Counted from the first letter of the stretch, positions 20,799 to 31,492 are shown. The stretch is 39,279 nt of DNA from an uncultured Amphritea sp. (GCF_937127095.1 NZ_CAKZLP010000062.1:1-39279); one strand, 5' to 3'. Notes: a model not told the origin generated them from the letters alone. A program made the numbers and translations.

Positions 20799-20863
20799 GC
20801 GCTACCCCGTTAAATGGGGTTAGGTGGCGAAAGCCTTTTTTTAATTCTAGGAATTGTGGTCAA

Positions 20864-21175
20864 ATGCAAAACCAGAAAATCAGAATCCGTCTGAAGGCTT
20901 TTGATCATCGCCTGATTGACTCTTCCGCTCAGGAGATCGTTGAGACTGCTAAGCGGACAGGTGCTCAGGTGCATGGTCCGATCCCGCTTCCTACTCGCAA
21001 AGAGCGTTTTACCGTTCTGATCTCTCCTCACGTGAACAAAGATGCACGTGATCAGTATGAGATCCGTACTCACAAACGCGTTCTGGACATCGTTGAACCA
21101 ACAGAAAAAACTGTTGATGCGCTGATGAAACTGGATCTTGCTGCGGGTGTTGAAGTGCAAATTAGCCTCGGCTAA
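20864..21175 (+). CDS. rpsJ: 30S ribosomal protein S10
   Basis: S10 is a 30S head protein and also the NusE antitermination factor that contacts NusB and NusG. The product has 103 residues, as in E. coli. I chose ATG 20864, which gives [19 protein letters not shown] and has TAGGAA upstream; an upstream in-frame ATG at 20783 would start before the promoter's -10 box and is rejected. Conserved [19 protein letters not shown] is present. First gene of the S10 operon. Confidence 0.98.
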   Translation: MQNQKIRIRLKAFDHRLIDSSAQEIVETAKRTGAQVHGPIPLPTRKERFTVLISPHVNKDARDQYEIRTHKRVLDIVEPTEKTVDALMKLDLAAGVEVQISLG

Positions 21176-21277
21176 TTAGACGATTGCGTAGATGAGTACA
21201 TCTACGTGTGGAATGCCTTTTAGGCAGCCATAGCGGGTTTTAGCCCCGTACACAACTGGCAATGTGAGGTTTATAAA

Positions 21278-21916
21278 ATGTCTGTATCTTTAATCGGACG
21301 TAAAGCAGGTATGACTCGTGTCTTCACAGAAGACGGCGTGTCAGTGCCAGTCACTGTCATCGAGGTGGAACCGAACCGCGTAACACAGGTTAAGACCGAA
21401 GAGACTGATGGTTATTCTGCTGTGCAGGTAACTGTAGGTACTCGTCGTGCTAGCCGCGTTACGAAAGCTGCAGCTGGTCATTTTGCGAAAGCAGAGACCG
21501 AAGCAGGACGTGGTTTGTGGGAGTTCCGTCTGTCAGGTGACGAAGAAGTAAATGTTGGTGATCAACTGACTGTTGAGCGCTTTGAAGCGGGTCAGAAAAT
21601 TGATGTAACCGGTCAATCTAAAGGTAAAGGTTTTCAGGGCGGTATTAAGCGCTGGAACTTCTCCATGCAAGATGCGACGCACGGTAACTCTCTTTCTCAT
21701 CGTGCTCCTGGTTCTATTGGTCAGTGTCAAACTCCTGGTCGCGTGTGGAAAGGCAAGAAGATGGCAGGACACATGGGTGCTGAACGTGTAACCGTTCAAT
21801 CCCTGGAAATTGTTCGCATCGATGCCGAGCGCAATCTGCTGTTAGTAAAAGGTGCTGTACCTGGTGCTACCGGCGGCGACGTAATCGTTAAATCAGCTGT
21901 TAAAGCTGGTGCCTGA
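21278..21916 (+). CDS. rplC: 50S ribosomal protein L3
   Basis: Early-assembly protein close to the peptidyl-transferase centre. The product has 212 residues, with the internal loop carrying [19 protein letters not shown], including the glutamine methylated by PrmB in relatives, and [13 protein letters not shown] with GTGAGG upstream. It follows rpsJ after 102 bases. Confidence 0.98.
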   Translation: MSVSLIGRKAGMTRVFTEDGVSVPVTVIEVEPNRVTQVKTEETDGYSAVQVTVGTRRASRVTKAAAGHFAKAETEAGRGLWEFRLSGDEEVNVGDQLTVERFEAGQKIDVTGQSKGKGFQGGIKRWNFSMQDATHGNSLSHRAPGSIGQCQTPGRVWKGKKMAGHMGAERVTVQSLEIVRIDAERNLLLVKGAVPGATGGDVIVKSAVKAGA

Positions 21917-21927
21917 GGGGGTTTGAA

Positions 21928-22533
21928 ATGAATCTGAATCTTGCAGGAGCTGGAGGAAGCGTAGAAGTTTCCGATCTGGCGTTTGGTAAAGAATTCAATG
22001 AATCACTGGTTCATCAGGTTGTTACGGCATACCTGGCCGGTGGTCGTCAAGGCACCAAGGCTCAGAAAAACCGCGCCGCTGTAAGCGGTGGTGGTGCTAA
22101 GCCATGGCGTCAAAAAGGTACTGGCCGCGCGCGTGCCGGTACTATTCGTAGTCCTCTGTGGCGTACTGGTGGCGTAACATTCGCTGCTCAGCCACGTGAC
22201 CACGCTCAAAAAGTTAACAAGAAAATGTATCGCGCTGCGATGCGTTGCATCTTGTCTGAGCTGGTTCGTCAGGAGCGTCTGGTTGTTGTTGAAAACTTCC
22301 AGGTAGACGCGCCTAAGACTAAGCAGTTTGTTGCTAAGCTGAACGAGCTTGAGCTGACTAGCGCGCTGCTTATCACAGAAGACGTAGAGCAGAATCTGTA
22401 TCTGGCCGCACGTAACGTACCACACGTTGACGTTCGCGATGCAGCTGGCATCGATCCTGTCAGCCTGGTTGGTTTTGAGAAGGTTGTTGTGACTGTTGCT
22501 GCTCTCAAGAAAATTGAGGAGGCGTTAGCATGA
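21928..22533 (+). CDS. rplD: 50S ribosomal protein L4
   Basis: L4 lines the exit tunnel and in E. coli-type bacteria autoregulates the S10 operon. The product has 201 residues. The extended loop with [18 protein letters not shown] that reaches the tunnel is present at about residues 54-72. Start ATG with GGGGG upstream. Its stop overlaps rplW by four bases (ATGA), indicating coupling. Confidence 0.98.
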   Translation: MNLNLAGAGGSVEVSDLAFGKEFNESLVHQVVTAYLAGGRQGTKAQKNRAAVSGGGAKPWRQKGTGRARAGTIRSPLWRTGGVTFAAQPRDHAQKVNKKMYRAAMRCILSELVRQERLVVVENFQVDAPKTKQFVAKLNELELTSALLITEDVEQNLYLAARNVPHVDVRDAAGIDPVSLVGFEKVVVTVAALKKIEEALA

Positions 22534-22826
22534 ATCCAGGACGCATCTATCAAGTACTGCTAGGGCCACATATCTCTGAGAAAGCAACGATTGTTGCTGA
22601 AGGTTCTCAGCAGGTTGTATTCCGTGTAGCAACTGATGCAACTAAGCCTGAAATCAAAAAGGCTGTTGAACAGTTGTTCGACGTAAAAGTAACTGGCGTG
22701 AACATCGTCAACGTTAAGGGCAAAACAAAGCGCACACAGCGCGGTGTTGGTAAGCGCTCTGACGTTCGCAAGGCATATGTATGCCTGGCTGATGGTCATG
22801 ACATCGACTTTGTCGATGGCGAATAA
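22530..22826 (+). CDS. rplW: 50S ribosomal protein L23
   Basis: L23 sits at the tunnel exit and is the docking site for trigger factor and SRP. The product has 98 residues. The N-terminal PHISEKAT segment includes the conserved glutamate used by trigger factor. ATG overlaps the rplD stop. Confidence 0.97.
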   Translation: MNPGRIYQVLLGPHISEKATIVAEGSQQVVFRVATDATKPEIKKAVEQLFDVKVTGVNIVNVKGKTKRTQRGVGKRSDVRKAYVCLADGHDIDFVDGE

Positions 22827-22840
22827 GAGGGGTTACAAGA

Positions 22841-23668
22841 ATGGCTATTGTTAAATCTAAACCGACCTCCGCTGGACGCCGTCACGTAGTTCGGGTAATT
22901 ACACCTGATCTGCACAAGGGTAAGCCTCACGCTGCTCTGGTCGAGAAGAAAAGCAAATCCGGTGGTCGTAACACCTATGGTCGCATTACGACTCGTCACA
23001 TTGGTGGCGGTCATAAGCAACACTACCGTGTAATCGATTTCCGTCGCAACAAGCTGGATATCCCTGCTACCGTTGAGCGTCTGGAATATGATCCAAACCG
23101 CTCTGCGCACATCGCTCTGCTGATGTACGCTGATGGTGAGCGTCGCTACATTATCGCCCCTAAAGGCGTGAAAGCCGGTGACACTCTGATATCTGGTCAG
23201 AATTCAGATATTAAACCAGGTAACTGCCTGCCACTGCGTAACATCCCTGTTGGTAGCGTTATTCACTGTATCGAGATGAAGCCAGGTAAAGGTGCTCAGA
23301 TTGCACGTTCTGCTGGTACATCTGCACAGCTGATTGCTCGTGAAGGCGCTCACGCGACTCTGCGTCTGCGTTCAGGTGAGATGCGTAAAGTGCTGGTTGA
23401 CTGCTGCGCGACACTGGGTGAGGTCGGTAACTCCGAGCACTCTCTGCGTCGTCTGGGTAAAGCTGGTGCTACGCGCTGGCGTGGTGTTCGTCCTACCGTT
23501 CGTGGTGTGGCGATGAACCCGGTAGATCACCCGCATGGTGGTGGTGAAGGTCGTACATCCGGTGGTCGTCATCCTGTGACTCCATGGGGCGTTCCGACTA
23601 AAGGTAAGAAAACTCGTTCGAATAAGCGTACCGATAAGATGATCGTACGCCGTCGTCAAGCGAAATAA
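22841..23668 (+). CDS. rplB: 50S ribosomal protein L2
   Basis: Largest, highly conserved 23S-binding protein near the peptidyl-transferase centre and inter-subunit bridge B7b. The product has 275 residues. The conserved histidine-rich loop [19 protein letters not shown] near the C-terminus is intact, as is the RNA-binding central [16 protein letters not shown] region. It follows rplW after 14 bases. Confidence 0.99.
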   Translation: MAIVKSKPTSAGRRHVVRVITPDLHKGKPHAALVEKKSKSGGRNTYGRITTRHIGGGHKQHYRVIDFRRNKLDIPATVERLEYDPNRSAHIALLMYADGERRYIIAPKGVKAGDTLISGQNSDIKPGNCLPLRNIPVGSVIHCIEMKPGKGAQIARSAGTSAQLIAREGAHATLRLRSGEMRKVLVDCCATLGEVGNSEHSLRRLGKAGATRWRGVRPTVRGVAMNPVDHPHGGGEGRTSGGRHPVTPWGVPTKGKKTRSNKRTDKMIVRRRQAK

Positions 23669-23683
23669 TCAGAGGATACAGCT

Positions 23684-23959
23684 GTGCCACGTTCACTGAA
23701 GAAAGGTCCTTTTATCGACCTTCACCTGTTGAAAAAGGTAGAAGCTGCAATTGAGGCCAATGATCGTCGTCCGATCAAAACCTGGTCTCGCCGTTCTACA
23801 GTTTTTCCAAACTTCGTAGGACTGACGATTGCAGTTCATAATGGCCGTCAGCACGTACCGGTGTTTGTCACCGAGGATATGGTTGGTCATAAATTAGGCG
23901 AGTTTGCTGCTACCCGTACGTATAAGGGTCATGCTGCAGACAAGAAAGCTAAACGCTAA
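23684..23959 (+). CDS. rpsS: 30S ribosomal protein S19
   Basis: 30S head protein contacting the L5 bridge and A-site tRNA. The product has 91 residues. Conserved [17 protein letters not shown] start and [16 protein letters not shown] end. GTG start with AGAGG upstream. Confidence 0.97.
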   Translation: MPRSLKKGPFIDLHLLKKVEAAIEANDRRPIKTWSRRSTVFPNFVGLTIAVHNGRQHVPVFVTEDMVGHKLGEFAATRTYKGHAADKKAKR

Positions 23960-23974
23960 TCGGGAGTTAAGAAA

Positions 23975-24307
23975 ATGGAAGTAGCCGCTAAGCATAAAGG
24001 CGCCCATATCTCCGCTCAGAAAGCGCGTTTGGTTGCCGATCAAATCCGCGGAAAGGCGGTGGGTGAAGCCCTGAATATTCTGGCTTTCAGCCCGCAAAAA
24101 GGTGCGGTGCTTGTTAAGAAGGTACTTGAGTCTGCTATTGCTAACGCAGAGCATAACGAAGGTGCTGATATTGATGAGCTGCGTGTTTCACAGATCTTCG
24201 TTGACGAAGGTATGACTATGAAGCGCATTAGACCGCGTGCGAAGGGTCGCGCTGACCGTATTTTGAAGCGCACCTCCCACATCACCGTCAAGGTAGCTGA
24301 CTGCTAG
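23975..24307 (+). CDS. rplV: 50S ribosomal protein L22
   Basis: L22 lines the exit tunnel opposite L4; its beta-hairpin contributes to macrolide and SecM-type stalling effects. The product has 110 residues. The hairpin region [21 protein letters not shown] is intact with no deletion. ATG with GGGAG upstream. Confidence 0.97.
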   Translation: MEVAAKHKGAHISAQKARLVADQIRGKAVGEALNILAFSPQKGAVLVKKVLESAIANAEHNEGADIDELRVSQIFVDEGMTMKRIRPRAKGRADRILKRTSHITVKVADC

Positions 24308-24317
24308 GAGATACCAC

Positions 24318-25004
24318 ATGGGTCAGAAGGTACATCCAACAGGTATTCGACTTGGGATTGTTAAAGATCACACTTCAGTGTGGTACGCAGACAAGAACGA
24401 ATACGCTAATAAGCTGTTGAACGACCTTAAGGTACGTGAGTATCTGGAAGGCGAATTAAAAGCAGCATCTGTAAGTCGCATCGAAATCGAGCGTCCTGCA
24501 CAGAATGCTAAAATCACCATTTTCACTGCCCGTCCAGGCATTGTTATTGGTAAAAAAGGTGAAGATGTAGAAAAACTGCGTAACGCTATCACTAAAATGA
24601 TGGGTGTTCCGGTTCACATCAACATCGAAGAGATCCGTAAACCAGATCTGGATGCCAAACTGGTTGCTCAAAGCGTAGCAAGTCAGCTGGAACGTCGTGT
24701 TATGTTCCGCCGTGCTATGAAGCGTTCTGTACAGAATGCTATGCGCCAGGGTGCTGAGGGTATCAAGATTCAGGTAGGTGGCCGTTTGGGCGGTGCAGAG
24801 ATTGCACGTTCCGAGTGGTACCGCGAAGGTCGTGTGCCATTGCACACCCTGCGTGCTGATATCGATTACGGTACTTATGAGGCGCACACTACTTACGGTG
24901 TGCTTGGTATTAAAGTCTGGATCTTCAAAGGTGAGATTCTGGGTGGCATTGAAGAAGTGCGCGCACAGAAAACTGCTCAACCTAAGAAGAAAGGTTCAAA
25001 GTAG
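24318..25004 (+). CDS. rpsC: 30S ribosomal protein S3
   Basis: S3 with S4 and S5 forms the mRNA entry helicase of the 30S subunit. The product has 228 residues. The N-terminal KH domain contains the GXXG-type [16 protein letters not shown] motif at about 64-80. A C-terminal domain with [21 protein letters not shown] follows. It overlaps nothing and is 10 bases after rplV. Confidence 0.98.
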   Translation: MGQKVHPTGIRLGIVKDHTSVWYADKNEYANKLLNDLKVREYLEGELKAASVSRIEIERPAQNAKITIFTARPGIVIGKKGEDVEKLRNAITKMMGVPVHINIEEIRKPDLDAKLVAQSVASQLERRVMFRRAMKRSVQNAMRQGAEGIKIQVGGRLGGAEIARSEWYREGRVPLHTLRADIDYGTYEAHTTYGVLGIKVWIFKGEILGGIEEVRAQKTAQPKKKGSK

Positions 25005-25016
25005 GGGTAATTATCA

Positions 25017-25430
25017 ATGCTGCAACCTAAGAGACTTAAATTCCGCAAAGTTATGAAAGGCCGCAACCGCGGTCTGTCAGAGCGCGGTAGTGCAGTCAGC
25101 TTCGGTGAGATTGCACTCAAAGCGACCGAGCGTGGCCGTATTACGGCACGTCAGATTGAAGCTGCTCGTCGTACCATGACTCGTCACGTAAAGCGTGGTG
25201 GTAAAATCTGGATTCGCGTGTTCCCGGACAAGCCAATCACAGGTAAGCCGCTCGAAGTGCGGATGGGTAAAGGTAAGGGTAGTGTTGAATACTGGGTATG
25301 CCAGATCAAACCAGGTAAAGTGCTGTTCGAAATGAGCGGTGTGCCTGATGAGCTGGCTACTGAGGCATTCAATCTGGCTGCGGCGAAACTGCCGCTCGCT
25401 ACCACCATTGTTAAACGGACGGTGATGTGA
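25017..25430 (+). CDS. rplP: 50S ribosomal protein L16
   Basis: Late-assembly protein that contacts A-site tRNA. The product has 137 residues, with [19 protein letters not shown] at the start and R-rich [15 protein letters not shown] in the middle. The arginine targeted by the YcfD/RoxA hydroxylase in relatives would lie in the [10 protein letters not shown] segment. The stop overlaps the rpmC start. Confidence 0.97.
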   Translation: MLQPKRLKFRKVMKGRNRGLSERGSAVSFGEIALKATERGRITARQIEAARRTMTRHVKRGGKIWIRVFPDKPITGKPLEVRMGKGKGSVEYWVCQIKPGKVLFEMSGVPDELATEAFNLAAAKLPLATTIVKRTVM

Positions 25431-25621
25431 TGAAAGCAACTGAACTGCGCGAACAATCCGCTGAAGAGCTCCAGCAAACTCTGCTGGGTCTTTTAAAGGA
25501 TCAGTTCAATCTGCGTATGCAGAAGGCAACTGGTCAGCTGGCTCAGAATCATATGCTGGGTCAGGTGCGTCGCGATATCGCGCGCGTTAAGACCGTACTG
25601 AATCAGAAAGCAGGTAACTAA
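25430..25621 (+). CDS. rpmC: 50S ribosomal protein L29
   Basis: Small helical hairpin protein at the tunnel exit next to L23. The product has 63 residues, the E. coli length. I chose ATG 25430, overlapping the rplP TGA by one base, because it gives the family start [12 protein letters not shown] at 25427 would add only one Met. Conserved [13 protein letters not shown] and [11 protein letters not shown]. Confidence 0.96.
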   Translation: MKATELREQSAEELQQTLLGLLKDQFNLRMQKATGQLAQNHMLGQVRRDIARVKTVLNQKAGN

Positions 25622-25622
25622 T

Positions 25623-25886
25623 ATGGCTGCAGAAAAACGTACACGTACTGTGACCGGTAAAGTTATCAGCAATAAAGCTGACAAAACTATTACCGTTCTG
25701 GTAGAGCGCAAAGAGAAGCACCCTATTTATGGGAAATTCGTAACTCGCTCCACTAAGCTGCATGCGCACGACGAACAGAATGAATGTCAGATGGGAGATA
25801 CAGTGACTGTTGCTGAATCCCGTCCGCTTTCAAAAAGTAAGTCTTGGACGCTAGTTAAGATTGAAGAACAGGCAGTAAAGGTGTAA
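25623..25886 (+). CDS. rpsQ: 30S ribosomal protein S17
   Basis: 16S rRNA-binding OB-fold protein of the 30S body. The product has 87 residues. Conserved [18 protein letters not shown] and [20 protein letters not shown] segments. The start follows the rpmC stop by one base. Last gene of the S10 operon. Confidence 0.97.
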   Translation: MAAEKRTRTVTGKVISNKADKTITVLVERKEKHPIYGKFVTRSTKLHAHDEQNECQMGDTVTVAESRPLSKSKSWTLVKIEEQAVKV

Positions 25887-25909
25887 TATAACGCACCTTT
25901 GCTTCTGGC

Positions 25910-25948
25910 AGGCTATTTTTAAGCCCAAAAGAGCGAAGAAAATAGTCT
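25910..25948 (+). other. inverted repeat at S10/spc boundary
   Basis: The 82-base gap between rpsQ and rplN holds a 10-pair stem (25910-25919 with 25939-25948, one G-U pair) around a 19-base loop. It lacks a downstream T-run. It may mark mRNA processing between the S10 and spc units. No convincing promoter is seen here, so rplN may be read from the S10 promoter. Confidence 0.35.
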
Positions 25949-25968
25949 GAATTTTGGAGTAGAGACCC

Positions 25969-26337
25969 ATGATTCAAACAGAATCTATGCTTGATGTTGC
26001 TGATAACAGCGGCGCCAAGCGAGTACAGTGTATCAAGGTCCTGGGTGGCTCACACCGTCGTTATGCCGGTGTAGGCGACATCATCAAAGTTACCGTTAAG
26101 GAAGCAATTCCTCGCGGTAAGGTGAAAAAAGGTCAGGTCCTTAATGCTGTTGTGGTACGTACCCGTAAAGGTGTTCGGCGCCCGGACGGTTCAATTATCC
26201 GCTTTGATACAAACTCAGCGGTTCTATTGAACGCCAACTCCGCCCCGATCGGTACTCGTATCTTTGGCCCAGTAACTCGTGAACTTCGCTCAGAGAAGTT
26301 TATGAAAATCATTTCCCTGGCGCCTGAAGTGCTATAA
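25969..26337 (+). CDS. rplN: 50S ribosomal protein L14
   Basis: Conserved inter-subunit bridge protein, binding partner of L19 and the silencing factor RsfS. The product has 122 residues. [19 protein letters not shown] and the [29 protein letters not shown] end are family signatures. ATG with TGGAG upstream. It opens the spc operon and is separated from rplX by an unusually structured 102-base gap. Confidence 0.97.
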   Translation: MIQTESMLDVADNSGAKRVQCIKVLGGSHRRYAGVGDIIKVTVKEAIPRGKVKKGQVLNAVVVRTRKGVRRPDGSIIRFDTNSAVLLNANSAPIGTRIFGPVTRELRSEKFMKIISLAPEVL

Positions 26338-26368
26338 AAAATCTCGACTTTCGCAAGTCAGGATTTAT
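26338..26368 (+). other. first hairpin of the rplN-rplX gap
   Basis: A 5-base stem GACTT/AAGTC with a TCGC loop, extended by further pairs and one mismatch to the AAAT/ATTT ends, begins right after the rplN stop. It stands just before the stronger terminator-like hairpin. Confidence 0.45.
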
Positions 26369-26370
26369 GC

Positions 26371-26404
26371 AAAAACGCTAAGCTCGAAAGGGCTTGGCGT
26401 TTTT
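26371..26404 (+). terminator. intrinsic terminator-like hairpin inside spc operon
   Basis: A 15-pair stem (AAAAACGC paired with GCGTTTTT outside, AAGC with GCTT inside, two G-U pairs) closed by a GAAA tetraloop, with five Ts at its 3' end. By sequence it is as good as the tuf and rplQ terminators, yet it lies between rplN and rplX, 36 bases before rplX, where the spc operon is normally continuous. It may be a partial terminator, or a processing or stabilising element. Confidence 0.7.
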
Positions 26405-26439
26405 AAGCATGAGAGGGTAGTAGGAAAGGATGGAAATTA

Positions 26440-26757
26440 ATGCGTAAAATCATTCGTAACGACGAAGTAATCGTTATTGCAGGCAGAGACAAAGGCAAGC
26501 GCGGCAAAGTATTGCGTGTTCTTGCTAATGACCGCCTGGTCGTGTCTGGCATCAACATGGTTAAAAAACACACCAAGCCTAACCCTATGCTGGGTAAAGC
26601 TGGCGGTATCGTAGAGAAAGAAGCAGCGATTGCAGTATCTAACATCGCTATCTTCAACTCTGCTACCGGTAAAGGTGACCGTGTTGGTTTCAAAGTTCTG
26701 GAAGATGGCAACAAAGTCCGGATCTTCAAATCCAACGGCGAACTTATCGCTAAGTAA
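26440..26757 (+). CDS. rplX: 50S ribosomal protein L24
   Basis: Assembly initiator protein with a KOW motif. The product has 105 residues. The KOW segment [19 protein letters not shown] lies at residues 10-28. ATG with AGGAAAGGATGG upstream. No promoter of its own is obvious downstream of the terminator-like hairpin. Confidence 0.97.
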   Translation: MRKIIRNDEVIVIAGRDKGKRGKVLRVLANDRLVVSGINMVKKHTKPNPMLGKAGGIVEKEAAIAVSNIAIFNSATGKGDRVGFKVLEDGNKVRIFKSNGELIAK

Positions 26758-26771
26758 TAGGAGTTGATGCC

Positions 26772-27311
26772 ATGTCTAGATTAAAAGCACTCTATAACGA
26801 GTCCGTTAAGCAGCAGTTGAAAGACGATCTTAGCTGTCCTAACGTGATGGCTGTACCACGCCTGACCAAAATCACCCTGAACATGGGTGTTGGTGAAGCG
26901 CTGGGTGATAAAAAGCAGCTGGATAATGCCGTAGCAGAGATGCAGGCAATTGCAGGTCAAAAGCCTGTTGTAACCCTGGCCCGCAAATCAATTGCAGGCT
27001 TTAAGGTTCGTGAAGGTTGGCCAATTGGTTGCAAGGTAACCCTGCGCGGTGAGCGTATGTGGGAATTCCTGGACCGTCTGGTTGATATCTCGATCCCACG
27101 TATTCGTGACTTCCGTGGTCTGAACCCGAAATCTTTTGATGGTCGTGGTAACTACAGCATGGGCGTGAAAGAGCAGATCATCTTCCCTGAAATCGAATAC
27201 GATAAGGTAGATAAGCTGCGTGGTATGGATATTACCATCACCACCACTGCTCGCACTAACGACGAAGGTCGTGCCCTGCTGGCAGCCCTCAACTTCCCAT
27301 TCAAAAAGTAA
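26772..27311 (+). CDS. rplE: 50S ribosomal protein L5
   Basis: 5S rRNA-binding protein of the central protuberance. The product has 179 residues, as in E. coli. Conserved [28 protein letters not shown] and [19 protein letters not shown]. In E. coli the S8 feedback site overlaps the start of this gene; I did not resolve such a fold here. AGGAG upstream of ATG. Confidence 0.98.
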   Translation: MSRLKALYNESVKQQLKDDLSCPNVMAVPRLTKITLNMGVGEALGDKKQLDNAVAEMQAIAGQKPVVTLARKSIAGFKVREGWPIGCKVTLRGERMWEFLDRLVDISIPRIRDFRGLNPKSFDGRGNYSMGVKEQIIFPEIEYDKVDKLRGMDITITTTARTNDEGRALLAALNFPFKK

Positions 27312-27321
27312 GGGTAGATTA

Positions 27322-27627
27322 ATGGCTAAGGAATCAATGAAAGCGCGCGAAGCTAAACGCGCAAAAACAGTTGCTAAGTATGCTGCAAAGCGTGCTGCAC
27401 TTAAGGCGATTGTTAAGAACCCAGCTTCTTCTGAAGATGAAGTTTGGGAAGCTCAGGTAGCTCTTCAAAAGCTGCCACGTGACGCTAACCCGGTTCGCCA
27501 GGTGCGTCGTTGTCAGGTTACTGGTCGTCCACACGGTGTTTACCGTAAGTTTGGTCTGAGTCGGATCAAACTGCGTGAAGCAGCAATGCGTGGTGATGTT
27601 CCGGGCCTGAAGAAAGCTAGTTGGTAA
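27322..27627 (+). CDS. rpsN: 30S ribosomal protein S14
   Basis: 30S head protein, the zinc-free long form: 101 residues, without the CxxC pairs of the short form. The C-terminal [20 protein letters not shown] motif is conserved. I chose ATG 27322 ([13 protein letters not shown]) over an upstream in-frame extension that lies within rplE. Confidence 0.97.
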   Translation: MAKESMKAREAKRAKTVAKYAAKRAALKAIVKNPASSEDEVWEAQVALQKLPRDANPVRQVRRCQVTGRPHGVYRKFGLSRIKLREAAMRGDVPGLKKASW

Positions 27628-27695
27628 GCACAATGGTCTGGGCAGGATGATTCCCATCCTGCTACCGCATTGAGCTGCACAAAGGAAAATAAACC

Positions 27696-28088
27696 ATGAG
27701 TATGCAAGACACTCTTGCGGATATGCTAACGCGTATTCGTAATGGTCATATGGCTGAAAAATCAGCTGTAACTATGCCTGCTTCTAAGCTGAAAGCATCT
27801 GTTGCTGCAGTTTTGAAAGAGGAAGGTTACATTGCTGACTACGCTGTTGAAGGCGAAGCTAAGCCAGTGATGACTGTTGAACTGAAATACTTTGATGGCA
27901 AGCCGGTTATTGAATCTATCCAGCGCGTTAGCCGTCCAAGTTTACGAGTTTACAAAGGCGCGTCTGACCTGCCTAAAGTTTCTGGCGGTCTGGGTGTAGC
28001 TATCGTTTCCACTTCTCGTGGCGTGATGACTGACCGTGCTGCACGTGCTGCCGGTATCGGCGGCGAAGTCATCTGCACGGTATTCTAG
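27696..28088 (+). CDS. rpsH: 30S ribosomal protein S8
   Basis: Central-domain 16S rRNA binder and, in relatives, the translational repressor of the spc operon. The product has 130 residues. [17 protein letters not shown] at the N-terminus and [20 protein letters not shown] at the C-terminus are family marks. AAAGGA upstream. Confidence 0.98.
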   Translation: MSMQDTLADMLTRIRNGHMAEKSAVTMPASKLKASVAAVLKEEGYIADYAVEGEAKPVMTVELKYFDGKPVIESIQRVSRPSLRVYKGASDLPKVSGGLGVAIVSTSRGVMTDRAARAAGIGGEVICTVF

Positions 28089-28099
28089 GAGCTGGAAAT

Positions 28100-28633
28100 A
28101 TGTCTCGAGTTGCTAAAAGTCCCGTTGTCCTACCGGCAGGTGTTGAAGCTAAGGTTGATGGTCAGCAGATTAATGTAAAGGGCGGTAACGGTGCCCTGAA
28201 TCTGGCTGTTCACCCGTCTGTAGAAGTAACCGCTGAAGAGAACGTACTGAAGTTCGTCGCACGTGATGGCAGTAAAGCTGCTAACGCGCTGGCCGGTACT
28301 ACCCGTTCTCTGGTTAATAACATGGTTGTTGGTGTAAGCACTGGTTTCACTAAGAAACTGCTGCTTCAGGGTGTTGGTTATCGTGCTGCCGTTAACGGCA
28401 ATACACTGAGCCTGACTCTGGGTTTCTCGCACCCAATCGAATACGAACTGCCTGAAGGCGTTGCTGCGGCAATGGAAGGCCAGACTACTATCGTGCTGTC
28501 CGCAGCTGATAAACAGACTCTGGGCCAGACTGCTGCTGAAGTTCGTGCTTTCCGTCCACCAGAGCCTTACAAAGGTAAGGGTGTACGTTACGCTGACGAA
28601 TTCGTTCGCCGTAAAGAAGCTAAGAAGAAGTAA
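28100..28633 (+). CDS. rplF: 50S ribosomal protein L6
   Basis: Protein near the sarcin-ricin loop and factor-binding site. The product has 177 residues with two repeated domains. Conserved [18 protein letters not shown] and the C-terminal [21 protein letters not shown]. Common resistance-type deletions in the C-terminal domain are absent. Ten bases separate it from rplR. Confidence 0.98.
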   Translation: MSRVAKSPVVLPAGVEAKVDGQQINVKGGNGALNLAVHPSVEVTAEENVLKFVARDGSKAANALAGTTRSLVNNMVVGVSTGFTKKLLLQGVGYRAAVNGNTLSLTLGFSHPIEYELPEGVAAAMEGQTTIVLSAADKQTLGQTAAEVRAFRPPEPYKGKGVRYADEFVRRKEAKKK

Positions 28634-28642
28634 GGTAGGGTC

Positions 28643-28993
28643 ATGAACGAAAAGAAAACATCTCGTATTCGCCGTGCCCGCCGTGCCCGTTACAAAATGC
28701 GTGAACTGGGCGCAGTACGTCTGTGTGTAACCCGTACACCACGTCACATCTATGCACAGGTTATCTCTGCTGATGGTGGTCAGGTTCTGGCTGCAGCTTC
28801 GACTGTAGAGAAAGACCTGCGTAGTGATACTACCGGTAACACTGATGCCGCTACTAAAGTAGGCACACTGATCGCTCAGCGCGCGAAAGACGCTGGCGTG
28901 ACTAAGGTTGCTTTCGACCGTTCTGGTTTTAAATACCATGGACGAGTTAAAGCGTTGGCAGATGCAGCCCGTGAAGGCGGCCTGGAATTCTAA
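28643..28993 (+). CDS. rplR: 50S ribosomal protein L18
   Basis: 5S rRNA-binding protein. The product has 116 residues. Basic N-terminus ([16 protein letters not shown]), then the [15 protein letters not shown] and [31 protein letters not shown] segments. Start ATG with AAGGTAGGG upstream. Confidence 0.98.
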   Translation: MNEKKTSRIRRARRARYKMRELGAVRLCVTRTPRHIYAQVISADGGQVLAAASTVEKDLRSDTTGNTDAATKVGTLIAQRAKDAGVTKVAFDRSGFKYHGRVKALADAAREGGLEF

Positions 28994-29004
28994 GGGGTTT
29001 GACA

Positions 29005-29505
29005 ATGGCAAATCACGAACAGAAAGACGGTGACCTACAAGAGAAACTTGTACAGGTTAACCGTGTTGCCAAAGTAGTTAAGGGTGGTCGTATCTTCGGT
29101 TTCACCGCTTTGACTGTTGTTGGTGACGGTAATGGCCGCGTAGGCTTCGGTCGTGGTAAGGCGCGTGAAGTGCCTGCTGCGATTCAAAAAGCGATGGAAC
29201 AAGCGCGTCGCAATATGATCACAGTTGAGCTGAACGGCACAACTCTGCAGTACCCTATTAAAGCCCGTCACGGTGCTTCTAAAGTGTACATGCAGCCAGC
29301 TTCTGAAGGTACCGGTGTAATCGCCGGAGGCGCGATGCGTGCCGTACTGGAGATCGCTGGTGTTCACAACGTACTGGCTAAGTGCTACGGCTCTACAAAT
29401 CCAGTCAACGTTGTTCGCGCAACTATCAACGGTCTTGCTAGCATGACATCTCCTGAAGATGTTGCTGCTAAGCGTGGTAAGTCCGTAGAAGACATTCTGG
29501 GGTAA
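29005..29505 (+). CDS. rpsE: 30S ribosomal protein S5
   Basis: S5 forms part of the mRNA entry site and affects fidelity. The product has 166 residues. The dsRBD-like N-terminal domain carries [19 protein letters not shown], and the loop that gives spectinomycin resistance when altered reads KVVKGGR here, the normal form. I chose ATG 29005 with AAGGGG upstream instead of TTG 28999. Confidence 0.97.
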   Translation: MANHEQKDGDLQEKLVQVNRVAKVVKGGRIFGFTALTVVGDGNGRVGFGRGKAREVPAAIQKAMEQARRNMITVELNGTTLQYPIKARHGASKVYMQPASEGTGVIAGGAMRAVLEIAGVHNVLAKCYGSTNPVNVVRATINGLASMTSPEDVAAKRGKSVEDILG

Positions 29506-29511
29506 TCAACG

Positions 29512-29694
29512 ATGGCATCTACTCTCAAGGTAACACTTGTACGCAGCACCATCGGTATCCTGCCAAAGCACAAATTGTGCGTCCAGGGTCTGGGTCTGCG
29601 CCGAATCGGTCACTCTGTTGTTGTGGAAGATACTCCTTCCGTACGCGGTATGATCAATAAAGTTAACTACATGGTTCGTGTAGAAGGCGAATAA
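29512..29694 (+). CDS. rpmD: 50S ribosomal protein L30
   Basis: Small 50S protein near the central protuberance base. The product has 60 residues. It has the conserved [20 protein letters not shown] start and [16 protein letters not shown] end. It is absent from some bacteria, but its place between rpsE and rplO is normal. Confidence 0.97.
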   Translation: MASTLKVTLVRSTIGILPKHKLCVQGLGLRRIGHSVVVEDTPSVRGMINKVNYMVRVEGE

Positions 29695-29704
29695 GGAGCA
29701 CATT

Positions 29705-30139
29705 ATGCGTCTTAATACACTGAGTCCTGCCGAAGGTTCTAAACACGCTCCTAAGCGTGTCGGCCGCGGTATTGGTTCCGGCCTGGGTAAAACCGGTGGT
29801 CGTGGCCATAAGGGTCAGAAATCCCGCTCCGGCGGTTCTGTGAAACCAGGTTTCGAAGGTGGTCAAATGCCACTGCAGCGTCGTCTGCCTAAGTTCGGTT
29901 TTACCTCTCGTCAGGCTGCATTCGTTGCAGAAATTCGTCTGAATGAGCTGGGTAAGATTGATGCTGAAGTTATCGATCTGGATGCACTGAAAAAAGCAGA
30001 TATCATCAAAGACAGCATCAAGCGTGCGCGCGTGATCCTGTCCGGTGAAATCACCAAAGCAGTTACCGTTAAAGGTCTTAAAGTGACCAAAGGCGCTCTG
30101 GCTGCAATTGAAGCTGCAGGCGGAAAAGTCGAGGAATAA
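29705..30139 (+). CDS. rplO: 50S ribosomal protein L15
   Basis: Late-assembly 50S protein with a long basic Gly-rich N-terminal extension ([20 protein letters not shown]). The product has 144 residues. The stop is directly followed by the secY ATG, suggesting coupled translation of the cytosolic and membrane products. Confidence 0.98.
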   Translation: MRLNTLSPAEGSKHAPKRVGRGIGSGLGKTGGRGHKGQKSRSGGSVKPGFEGGQMPLQRRLPKFGFTSRQAAFVAEIRLNELGKIDAEVIDLDALKKADIIKDSIKRARVILSGEITKAVTVKGLKVTKGALAAIEAAGGKVEE

Positions 30140-31468
30140 ATGGCTAAGAAAGGACCAGTACCAGCAGGCGTTCAAAACGGCTTAGGCGAGCTTAAATCCC
30201 GCCTGCTGTTTGTTTTGATCGCGATCGTTGTATACCGTATCGGTGCACATATTCCGGTACCTGGTATCAATCCTGATCGTCTGGCATCACTTTTTGATCA
30301 GAACCAGGGCACTATCCTGAGCATGTTTAACATGTTCTCCGGTGGTGCGCTGGAACGTATGAGTATTCTTGCTCTGGGTATCATGCCGTACATCTCTGCC
30401 TCTATTATTATGCAGCTGATGACGGTGGTGAGTCCGTCGCTTGAACAACTCAAGAAAGAGGGTGAGGCTGGTCGTCGGAAGATCAATCAGTATACTCGTT
30501 ACGGTACCGTTATCCTGGCGACTGTTCAGTCATTTGGTATGGCGGTTGGCCTGGCTAATCAGGGCATAGCATTCTCAGCAGACTTCAATTTCTACTTTGT
30601 AGCAGTTGTAACGCTGGTGTCGGGTGCAGTGTTCCTGATGTGGTTAGGTGAGCAGGTAACTGAGCGGGGTATCGGTAACGGTATTTCGATACTGATCTTC
30701 GCTGGTATTGTGGCCGGTTTGCCTAGTGCTATCGGTCAGTCCTTTGAATCAGCACGTCAGGGGGATCTTAATATCCTGGCGCTGCTGGCCATTGCTGTGC
30801 TGGCGGTTGCCACTGTCGGTTTCGTTGTGTTTATGGAGCGCGGCCAACGCCGTATCACCATCAACTATGCGAAGCGTCAACAGGGGCGTCGTATGTATGC
30901 TGCGCAGACCAGTCATCTGCCGTTAAAGGTAAATATGGCTGGTGTTATTCCGCCGATCTTCGCTTCAAGCATTTTGCTGTTCCCTGCTTCACTTGGTCAG
31001 TGGTTTGGCCAGACTGAAGGCATGGAACTGCTACAGGATGTCGCACTCGCGCTGGGCCCGGGTCAGCCGCTGTACATCCTGCTGTTTTCGGTATGTATCA
31101 TTTTCTTCTGTTACTTCTATACTGCGATTGTTTTCAATCCTAAAGATGTAGCGGATAATCTGAAGAAATCTGGTGCATTCATCCCGGGTATTCGCCCAGG
31201 GGAGCAATCTGCTAAGTACATCGATAACGTACTGGGCCGCCTGACACTGTTTGGCGCTCTGTACATCACTGCGGTATCTCTGATGCCTCAGTTCCTGGTC
31301 GTGGCCTGGAATGTACCTTTCTACTTCGGTGGTACGTCACTGCTGATCGTAGTTGTTGTTGTGATGGATTTCATGGCACAAGTACAGTCGCATCTGATGT
31401 CTCACCAGTATGAATCCCTGATGAAGAAGTCGAATCTTAAAGGAGGCGGAGCTGGCCTGCTGCGCTAG
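30140..31468 (+). CDS. secY: Preprotein translocase subunit SecY
   Basis: Central channel of the SecYEG translocon in the inner membrane. The product has 442 residues with ten hydrophobic segments. Visible marks: N-terminal [11 protein letters not shown], plug-region [19 protein letters not shown], the [14 protein letters not shown] helix, and cytoplasmic loop C5 with conserved [23 protein letters not shown]. Partner of SecE, encoded at 3939-4307. As usual it lies in the spc operon between rplO and rpmJ. Confidence 0.98.
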   Translation: MAKKGPVPAGVQNGLGELKSRLLFVLIAIVVYRIGAHIPVPGINPDRLASLFDQNQGTILSMFNMFSGGALERMSILALGIMPYISASIIMQLMTVVSPSLEQLKKEGEAGRRKINQYTRYGTVILATVQSFGMAVGLANQGIAFSADFNFYFVAVVTLVSGAVFLMWLGEQVTERGIGNGISILIFAGIVAGLPSAIGQSFESARQGDLNILALLAIAVLAVATVGFVVFMERGQRRITINYAKRQQGRRMYAAQTSHLPLKVNMAGVIPPIFASSILLFPASLGQWFGQTEGMELLQDVALALGPGQPLYILLFSVCIIFFCYFYTAIVFNPKDVADNLKKSGAFIPGIRPGEQSAKYIDNVLGRLTLFGALYITAVSLMPQFLVVAWNVPFYFGGTSLLIVVVVVMDFMAQVQSHLMSHQYESLMKKSNLKGGGAGLLR

Positions 31469-31492
31469 CCCTCCTGCTATTTGGAGCTGATC

